NCBI RefSeq assembly: GCF_019207085.1
Contig: NZ_JAATOM010000009.1
Span: 124,001-188,000 of the forward strand
Length of the DNA stretch: 64,000 nucleotides
Reading direction: 5' to 3'
Origin: Variovorax sp. dw_308
GTDB lineage: Bacteria; Pseudomonadota; Gammaproteobacteria; Burkholderiales; Burkholderiaceae_C
The notes under the pieces were generated by a model, which was not told where the DNA came from, did no database searches, and saw nothing but the letters and a program-made list of their open reading frames with translations. The translations under genes and the position numbers were made by a program. Positions 58,453 to 64,000 of the stretch are shown here, piece after piece; positions within the stretch are counted from its first letter, which is position 1, and each line of letters starts with the position of its first letter.

Positions 58453-59859
58453 ATGCATCAAGCCACCATGACCATCGGCGGCCGCGCCGTCGCCGGCGCC
58501 GGCACCTTCGAGGTCCGCAATCCATCGACCGGGCAAGTGATCGGCACCGCGCCCAACGGCTCCAGCGCGGACCTGGACGCGGCCGTCGCCGCCGCGCATG
58601 CCGCCTTCCAGAGCTGGTCGCAGAAGTCCGACGCCGAGCTGGCCGAGGCCTGCGTCGCGGTCACGAACAAGATCAACGCGCATGCCGAAGAACTGGCCGT
58701 GCTGCTCACGCAGGAACAAGGCAAGCCGCTGAACGGCATGGGCTCGCGCTTCGAGGTCGGCGGCGCCGGCGCGTGGTCCGGCTACACGGCGGGGCTGTCG
58801 CTGCCGATGCGCGTCCTGCAGGACAACGAGCAAGGCCGCATCGAACTGCATCGCAAGCCCCTGGGCGTGGTCGGTTCCATCACGCCGTGGAACTATCCGG
58901 TGCTGATCGCCGTGTGGCATGTGTTGCCCGCGCTGCGCACCGGCAACACGGTGGTCATCAAGCCATCGCCCTTCACGCCGCTGGCCACCTTGCGCATGGT
59001 CGAGTTGCTCAACGAGGTGCTGCCGCCCGGCGTGATCAACAGCGTCAGCTGCGACGACAAGACCTCCAACCTGGGCGCCCAGATGTCGGCGCACCCGGTC
59101 ATCCGCAAGATCGTCTTCACCGGCTCCACCGGCACCGGCAAGCGCGTCATGGCGTCCGCCGCGGAAACGCTCAAGCGCCTCACCCTGGAGCTGGGTGGCA
59201 ACGATGCCGGCATCGTGCTGCCCGACGCCGACCCCAAGGCCATTGCAGAAGGCCTGTTCTGGGGCGGCTTCATCAACAACGGCCAGACCTGCGCCGCGAT
59301 GAAGCGCCTGTATGTGCACGACAGCATCCATGACGATGTCTGCGAGCACTTGGTGGCCTACGCGCGCAACGTGAAGATGGGCGACGGCATGGACGAGACG
59401 AGCATGCTGGGCCCGATGCAGAACCGCCCGCAGTTCGACATCGTCTCGCGCCTGGTGGCCGATGCGAAGAAGAAGGGCGAGGTGCTGATCGGCGGCGAGC
59501 CGGGCGACGGGCTGTTCTTCCCGGCGACGATCATTGCCGGGCTCAAGAACGGCGATTCCCTGGTCGACACCGAACAGTTCGGCCCCGCGCTTCCCGTCAT
59601 CCGCTATTCCGACGTCAACGAAGCCGTCCGCGCCGCCAATGACAGTCACAACGGCCTGGGCGGTTCGGTGTGGTCGAGCGACATCGACCATGCCAAGCGC
59701 ATCGCCCTGCGCATGGAAACCGGCTCGGTGTGGATCAACAAGCACGGCGCCATCCAGCCCAACGCGCCATTCGGTGGCGTCAAGCTGTCGGGCGTGGGCT
59801 CCGAGTTCACCGAAGACGGCATGAAGGAATACACCGACGGCCAGGTGATCTTCAGCTGA
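58453..59859 (+). CDS. aldehyde dehydrogenase family protein
   Basis: The 468-residue enzyme has the ALDH fold: PWNYPVLIAVWHVLPALRTGNTVVIKP, FTGSTGTGKRVMASAAETLKRLTLELGGND with the catalytic glutamate, and the nucleophile cysteine in NNGQTCAAMKRLY. GDGMDETSMLGPMQN, EQFGPALPVIRY and PFGGVKLSGVGSEFTEDGMKEYT complete it. It probably oxidises phenylacetaldehyde from the amine oxidase to phenylacetate, as FeaB does. No signal peptide is present, so the aldehyde must cross to the cytoplasm. Its stop codon is directly followed by repeat copy B. Confidence 0.92.
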   Translation: MHQATMTIGGRAVAGAGTFEVRNPSTGQVIGTAPNGSSADLDAAVAAAHAAFQSWSQKSDAELAEACVAVTNKINAHAEELAVLLTQEQGKPLNGMGSRFEVGGAGAWSGYTAGLSLPMRVLQDNEQGRIELHRKPLGVVGSITPWNYPVLIAVWHVLPALRTGNTVVIKPSPFTPLATLRMVELLNEVLPPGVINSVSCDDKTSNLGAQMSAHPVIRKIVFTGSTGTGKRVMASAAETLKRLTLELGGNDAGIVLPDADPKAIAEGLFWGGFINNGQTCAAMKRLYVHDSIHDDVCEHLVAYARNVKMGDGMDETSMLGPMQNRPQFDIVSRLVADAKKKGEVLIGGEPGDGLFFPATIIAGLKNGDSLVDTEQFGPALPVIRYSDVNEAVRAANDSHNGLGGSVWSSDIDHAKRIALRMETGSVWINKHGAIQPNAPFGGVKLSGVGSEFTEDGMKEYTDGQVIFS

Positions 59860-60039
59860 AGAAGGTGTGAAGCTCTCTACTGCGGCCACCGATCTCGGGT
59901 CTGCGGTGTTGGCTCCGGCATGACAAGCGCTTCGCGCAGTTGTCAGCCTCTGCCGCAACTTCGTTGTCACCGTACTTGACGCCGGTTCCGCTCCGCGAGC
60001 CGGCCTCGGCGCCCTCGCTACGAAATCTTCACACCTTCT
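59860..60039. repeat. Dispersed repeat copy B with 12-bp terminal inverted repeats
   Basis: AGAAGGTGTGAA (59860-59871) and TTCACACCTTCT (60028-60039) are exact inverted repeats, as in copy A (7748-7876). Compared with copy A it is inverted, about 50 bases longer, and has extra internal hairpins: TGACAA/TTGTCA near 59920-59944 with GCGC/GCGC inside. The first base after the aldehyde dehydrogenase stop is the first base of the element. No 4-bp direct repeat flanks it. Confidence 0.8.
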
Positions 60040-60077
60040 GGCGCGAATTTGGCGGGCAGGGCGCTGCCCCGATGGAG

Positions 60078-60254
60078 TCAGCCCGCCTCGTCGGCGGCCG
60101 GTTCTTCCGGTTTCTCCAGCTTCTTGTTGCGCACCTGCCGGATCATCGCTTCGCCTTCCACGTCCTTGCCGTCGGAGGGCACCGATTCTTCCTGGGTGAT
60201 TTCCGGCTCTTCGTTGTCGCCGGGCTTGGTGCGTGACGATTCGCTGGGGCTCAT
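60078..60254 (-). CDS. small acidic hypothetical protein
   Basis: The 58-residue product (MSPSESSRTKPGDNEEPEIT onward) is highly charged with many glutamates and no predicted membrane segment; it is probably disordered. The start has a good AGGAGAC site. It lies between the repeat and the TPR gene on the minus strand. The family is not recognised. Confidence 0.6.
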   Translation of the reverse strand: MSPSESSRTKPGDNEEPEITQEESVPSDGKDVEGEAMIRQVRNKKLEKPEEPAADEAG

Positions 60255-60331
60255 GGCAGTCTCCTGGTAGTAGACCGCCAGACTGCGTGCGTTCCCGAGG
60301 GTGGCGCCTCGGCGGAACGCTTCATGCGCCG

Positions 60332-61669
60332 TCAGCCTGCGCCGACGCCGGGCAGGCCCAGGTCCCGGTAGACCGCGTCGGCCTGCCGGCGCAGGCGGAG
60401 CGACTCCGGCTGCCCGTTCAATTGCCGTTGCAGCATCCCCTGGGCGCCGGTGAGCGCGGTCGTGGTGGCGCTGCGCACCAGCGCATCGAGATAGACCTGC
60501 TCGAACAGGTCGCGCTGGGCATGGCTGCCGCCGATCTCGATCAGCCGGGGCAGGGCGAGGGCCAGGCCTTCGATGGCGGCCGCGTGGTCGCCGCGCGCAT
60601 GGGCGCGCAGCCCGTACGCGGCGGGCACGCAGACGCGCTCCCAGGCGGCGCGGGTCGAGCGGGGCGCACGCGGCGCGTAGGCCTCGATGTTGTGCAGCAA
60701 GGTGTCGGCCTCGGGCCTTCCCGCCCGGGCCAGGCCGTAGAGGTATTGCAGGTCGAGGAAGGGCAGGACGTGATCGCCGGTGCGCTGCGCCAGGTGCCCG
60801 GCCAGGTCCTGCCAGCGATCGCCGACGTCGATGCCGGCCAGCTCGAAGCGTGCCAGCAGGGACGCGGCGCCGATCTGGTCCTGCGAATAAGCCTTGACCA
60901 CGCCCCAGACCTGTTCGTCGTACAGGGCCAGCGCCTCGGCATCGCGGCCCAGGTCGATGAGGAAGAGCGCGACATGCCACCAGTTGTGCGTGACCATGAA
61001 CGAGTTCAGGCCGGTCCAGCAATCGCTGACTGCGCGCATGAAGCCGAGCCCTTCGGCAAGGCGGCCTTCGGTCAGCATCACATGGCCCAGCGCGTGATGG
61101 GCCCAGGGTTCCTTGCGGCACAGGGCGATGGCGCGGCGCGCGCTGGATTCGGCCTCGCGCATGAGGTGGCATTGCTCGTAGCCGAAGGCCGCCATGCCAT
61201 GCACGTAGGGCACATCGGCCGATGCCTGCAGTGTGGCCAGCGCGATGCGCAGCATGCCCGGGCAGTCGCCGACGTTGAAGCAGTGGTACTGGCCCAGCTT
61301 GAGCGAGGCCAGGTCGCGCGGAAACTCGCGCGCCTGCTCCTCGTGCAGCCGGATCGCCTGGGCGATGTCGCCGGACACCCACGCCGCCACCGCCGCGATG
61401 AAGCGCCGCTCGCGCGGCGTGGCCCGCCCGACGCCGGACTGCGCGCGTGCGATGAAAGGCCGCGCATTGGCCACGGCGTCGCGCGACTCCGCGAACATGT
61501 GCAGCGCGGCGCAATACGCCTGCACGATCGGGCTGGTGTCCCGCGCCACCGACAACACATTCACCGCCCGCGCCTCGCACGAGATGAAGCCCATGACGAA
61601 ATCGTCGACCGCGCGCACGCTGGCGACGTCGCTCACGCTGAGGGGATTGCCGAGGCTGTCGGTGTGCAT
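60332..61669 (-). CDS. TPR-like repeat protein (TTC38-type)
   Basis: The 445-residue all-helical protein carries repeated tetratricopeptide-like segments, for example CHLMREAESSARRAIALCRKEPWAHHALGHVM, EGLGFMRAVSDCW and AEALALYDEQVWG, plus VTHNWWHVALFLIDLGRD. The HNWWHVALFLID segment and overall length match the TTC38-like family, whose function is unknown. No signal peptide. It stands alone upstream of a metal transporter operon on the same strand. Confidence 0.8.
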   Translation of the reverse strand: MHTDSLGNPLSVSDVASVRAVDDFVMGFISCEARAVNVLSVARDTSPIVQAYCAALHMFAESRDAVANARPFIARAQSGVGRATPRERRFIAAVAAWVSGDIAQAIRLHEEQAREFPRDLASLKLGQYHCFNVGDCPGMLRIALATLQASADVPYVHGMAAFGYEQCHLMREAESSARRAIALCRKEPWAHHALGHVMLTEGRLAEGLGFMRAVSDCWTGLNSFMVTHNWWHVALFLIDLGRDAEALALYDEQVWGVVKAYSQDQIGAASLLARFELAGIDVGDRWQDLAGHLAQRTGDHVLPFLDLQYLYGLARAGRPEADTLLHNIEAYAPRAPRSTRAAWERVCVPAAYGLRAHARGDHAAAIEGLALALPRLIEIGGSHAQRDLFEQVYLDALVRSATTTALTGAQGMLQRQLNGQPESLRLRRQADAVYRDLGLPGVGAG

Positions 61670-61725
61670 CGGGCCATTGTGCCGCCGCGCCCGCCCTCGC
61701 GGCCGGCCGGCCGCAAGCCCGCGGT

Positions 61726-62502
61726 TCAGGCGCGGACGGGAGCGTCGCCGGGCCGGAACACGAGCGACCCGACCAGCGCGCAAGCGGCCAGCGTCCAGAC
61801 GATCACCGCGCCCGACGGCAGGTCGAGCAGGGCCGACAGCGCCAGGCCCAGGCCGTAGCCCACCGCGCCGATGCCATAGGCCAGCCTCAAGCGCTTCGCC
61901 CCCGAATAGGCCAGCGTACCCAGCGCCGGAATGATCAGGCTGGAGAACACGAGGTACACCCCCACCAGTTGCACCGAAGCCGTCACCGCCAGCGCGAACA
62001 CGCCGTAGAAGCCGAAGCGCCCGAGCCGTGCGACCCAACCCATGCGCAGCGCTACCAGCAGCACCGCCGACACGCCGCCGAGCCACATCAGTTGCGTGGT
62101 GTTGACCCACAAGATCTGGCCCACGAGCAAGTCCTTCAGATGCTCGCCGCCATGCGGATTGCTGGCCAGCATCAGGATGCCGGCGCAGGCCGCGAGGATG
62201 AACATGACACCGATCAAGGCCTCCTGCTGCTTGGGCGCGCGCCGCTCTGTCCAGGTCAGCAGCCAGGCGCCGAGCAGGGCGGCGCCCACGGCAGCGGCCT
62301 GCACCGCCATGCCGCCTTCGGGCAGCCCCAGTGCGTCGGCCGCGATCACGCCGAGCCCGGCGATCTGCGCAATGGCCAGGTCGATGAAGACGATGCCGCG
62401 GTCCAGCACCTGCACGCCCAGCGGTACGTGCGTCGCCAGCACCAGCAGCCCCGCGACCAGCGCGGGCCCGAGGATGCCCCAGTCGAGCGCGCTCCAGTTC
62501 AA
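61726..62502 (-). CDS. metal ABC transporter permease (ABC-3/ZnuB family)
   Basis: The 258-residue permease has about eight membrane helices, GPALVAGLLVLATHVPLGVQVLDRGIVFIDLAIAQIAGLGVI-type opening, and the family VYLVFSSLIIPALGTLAYS near residue 190. It is coupled to the binding-protein gene by ATGA overlap. With it, it imports zinc or manganese. No ATP-binding subunit is seen beside it in the window. Confidence 0.9.
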   Translation of the reverse strand: MNWSALDWGILGPALVAGLLVLATHVPLGVQVLDRGIVFIDLAIAQIAGLGVIAADALGLPEGGMAVQAAAVGAALLGAWLLTWTERRAPKQQEALIGVMFILAACAGILMLASNPHGGEHLKDLLVGQILWVNTTQLMWLGGVSAVLLVALRMGWVARLGRFGFYGVFALAVTASVQLVGVYLVFSSLIIPALGTLAYSGAKRLRLAYGIGAVGYGLGLALSALLDLPSGAVIVWTLAACALVGSLVFRPGDAPVRA

Positions 62503-63419
62503 GGCTTTGCTCCGGCGCCGGTGAGCCGCGCCACCGTGTCATCGAAGAGTCCGAACAGGTCCTTGGCGCCGTCCGTGCCGCCCACGGTGAAGGGCAGCTT
62601 CACCGCCGGAATGCCCGCGTTCTTGCTGAGCCAGTCGGAAGGCCGTGAATCCTGGTAGGCAGCGTAGAGCACCATGCGCACCGGCTGGCCCTTGATCGCG
62701 GCTTGCACTTCCTGCAGGTGCGAAGCGGTCGGCTCCACGCCCGGCTTCGGCTCCAGCACCGCGATTTCCTTCAGGCCGAGCCAGTCGTAGAGGTAGACGA
62801 AGGCGTTGTGCTGCGACACCACCGGCGCACCCTTGAGCGGCGCGGCCTTCGCCGCCCAGCCCGCCATCGACTTCTGCCAGCGCTGCGAGAAGTCGCTGGT
62901 CGCCTTGGCATAGTCGGCGGCATGCGCCGGGTCCACCTGCTGCAGCCGCGCGCCCAGCGCCGTCGCCACGGCCGCGATGTTGCGCGGGTCGGTCTGGATG
63001 TGCGGGTTGCCGGCTGCGTGTACATCGCCTTGCGAGCGGTCGACCGTGGTCGGCACTTCGAGCTTGCGCACGAAATCGGCGGCGGCGAAGTTGCCGGGCA
63101 GCCCCGCCTGGATCTTGGGGTTGCCGGACTGTTGCAGCAGGACCGGCAGCCAGCCGATCTCCAGTTCCGCGCCGGTGCACACGACCAGGTCGGCGCTGCG
63201 TGCGCGTGCGATCAGGCTGGGCTTGGCCTGGATCTGGTGCGGGTCCTGCAACGCGTTGGTCGCCACCGACACGTCGACGTTGCTGCCGCCGAGTTCCTGC
63301 GCCAGCGCGCCCCATTCGGGCTCGCAGGCAAACACGCGCAGGGCCGCACCGGCGGGCGCCGCGAGCAGCAGCAGCGGCGCGGCCAGCGTCGCCAGAAGGG
63401 TCGAGCGATTCAATTTCAT
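62499..63419 (-). CDS. metal ABC transporter substrate-binding protein (ZnuA-like)
   Basis: The 306-residue periplasmic protein starts at the ATG at 63419 behind GGAGAA and has a signal peptide ending near PAGAA. Metal ligands are likely the histidines in LQDPHQIQAKPSLI, AGNPHIQTDPRN and PVVSQHNAFVYLYDWL, plus an acidic residue near the C terminus. It lacks the long histidine-rich loop found in many ZnuA proteins. VVCTGAELEIGWLPVLLQ is family-typical. It delivers zinc or manganese to the permease. Confidence 0.92.
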   Translation of the reverse strand: MKLNRSTLLATLAAPLLLLAAPAGAALRVFACEPEWGALAQELGGSNVDVSVATNALQDPHQIQAKPSLIARARSADLVVCTGAELEIGWLPVLLQQSGNPKIQAGLPGNFAAADFVRKLEVPTTVDRSQGDVHAAGNPHIQTDPRNIAAVATALGARLQQVDPAHAADYAKATSDFSQRWQKSMAGWAAKAAPLKGAPVVSQHNAFVYLYDWLGLKEIAVLEPKPGVEPTASHLQEVQAAIKGQPVRMVLYAAYQDSRPSDWLSKNAGIPAVKLPFTVGGTDGAKDLFGLFDDTVARLTGAGAKP

Positions 63420-63513
63420 GGAGGTTCTCCGGTGGTCGGTCTCAAGCAGATGGGGTGTTGCCACTTCGCGGGACCTTGGGGGGCGGGAGTGTCGAAGGAG
63501 TTTCATGGGGTGC

Positions 63514-64000
63514 TCAGTAGCTGTGCGCGCCGTGCGCGCCCAGGCTCATCTGGTATTGCAGCGAGATCTGGTTGTCGGGCTTGCCCTCGCGCGCGCGGTC
63601 CTGCGCGAACTGCAGGCGGATGCGGGAGAACTCGCTCGGGTTGTAGTCCAGCATGATGGAGTTCTTCTTCGCCCGGTAGCCGGTGCCCACCAGCCCGGTA
63701 TCGAGGCCGAACGATGGCGTGCCCGGGTCCAGCTGTTCCGTGCGCAGGCCGATGCGCCAGGCGGGCATGAACTGGTAGACACCTTGCAGGTACCAGCCGG
63801 ACTGCGTCACGCCGTAGGGGCTCGGCAATGCGGAGCCGTCGGCTGCCAGAACCATGCTGCCGTCGCGTTGGCTGCGCAGGTATTCGCCCTGCAGCTTGAA
63901 GTTGGTGCGCGTCGCGTTGCCGTTTGGCGCCCACTTCCAGACGCCATCCAGCACCCACACGCGCGAGTTGCCGGTGAACTGGCTGGCAAACGGCAAGCCG
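63514..64000 (-). CDS. outer-membrane beta-barrel protein (5' end beyond window)
   Basis: The frame is open to the right edge, giving the last ~162 residues. It shows alternating aromatic/hydrophobic strands (VWVLDGVWKWAPNG, GWYLQGVYQFMPAWRIGLRTE, SRIRLQFAQDRARE, QISLQYQMSLGAHGAHSY) and ends in tyrosine, as outer-membrane barrels do. It precedes the metal-binding protein on the same strand by 94 bases. A metal-responsive porin is plausible from the context, but the family cannot be fixed from this fragment. Confidence 0.7.
   Translation of the reverse strand, partial: GLPFASQFTGNSRVWVLDGVWKWAPNGNATRTNFKLQGEYLRSQRDGSMVLAADGSALPSPYGVTQSGWYLQGVYQFMPAWRIGLRTEQLDPGTPSFGLDTGLVGTGYRAKKNSIMLDYNPSEFSRIRLQFAQDRAREGKPDNQISLQYQMSLGAHGAHSY

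Noticed and set aside
1..64000. tRNA, rRNA, integrase, transposase or prophage genes
   Set aside because: None recognised in gene gaps or among the proteins; the two repeat families lack any encoded transposase here.

Overview
The window is dense, high-GC chromosomal DNA with short gaps and long shadow reading frames on the opposite strand. The gene set and its arrangement point to a betaproteobacterium of the Comamonadaceae, most like Variovorax: DUF2244-coxB-coxA-small protein-ctaG-DUF2970-coxC, a SURF1/ctaA/ctaB/SCO block, rpoH with a CIRCE element, a solitary Bug-type binding protein inside a catabolic operon, and paaX-paaABCDE-paaK. The family assignment is inference from gene content and style. 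No rRNA, tRNA, CRISPR array, insertion sequence or prophage was seen. Layout: (1) 1-9626 is an aromatic-acid operon on the minus strand (crotonase, feruloyl-CoA synthase type ligase, SDR, Bug binding protein, tannase/feruloyl esterase, acyl-CoA dehydrogenase, MarR regulator) with a divergent amidohydrolase. It has the parts for ester cleavage, CoA activation, hydration, oxidation and hydrolytic side-chain cleavage of hydroxycinnamates. (2) 9982-13394 holds two tandem paralogous beta-helix lipoproteins. (3) 13486-19582 is housekeeping and mixed: KefC/KefF, an orphan ParA ATPase, MaoC, TrmL, ComF and a BioC-like methyltransferase. (4) 19706-29861 is a complete caa3/aa3-type cytochrome c oxidase and haem A assembly locus, with a tandem repeat at the ctaA-ctaB junction. 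(5) 29962-45126 carries rpoH under a perfect CIRCE, an FHA protein, an Mpo1-like protein, a TetR/carotenoid-oxygenase pair, ftsY, two M16 peptidases, rsmD, coaD, the 5-oxoprolinase genes pxpBCA, a glycine-rich RRM protein, an alpha/beta hydrolase and a histidine phosphatase. (6) 45101-59859 is a phenylacetate/phenylethylamine region: paaX, paaABCDE, paaK, a Crp/Fnr regulator, an AraC regulator, a periplasmic copper amine oxidase, a Tat-exported amidase and an aldehyde dehydrogenase. (7) 60078-64000 holds a small acidic protein, a TPR protein, and a zinc/manganese ABC permease and binding protein next to an outer-membrane barrel protein cut by the window edge. How the parts connect: regions 1 and 6 are peripheral routes feeding aromatic compounds to CoA thioesters; the amine oxidase, aldehyde dehydrogenase and PaaK would convert 2-phenylethylamine to phenylacetyl-CoA, the substrate of PaaABCDE. 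The least explained sequence is non-coding: a repeat with 12-bp terminal inverted repeats placed just after stop codons in both copies, a second dispersed repeat family, a stepwise stop/start relay between ctaA and ctaB, and several leader hairpins.
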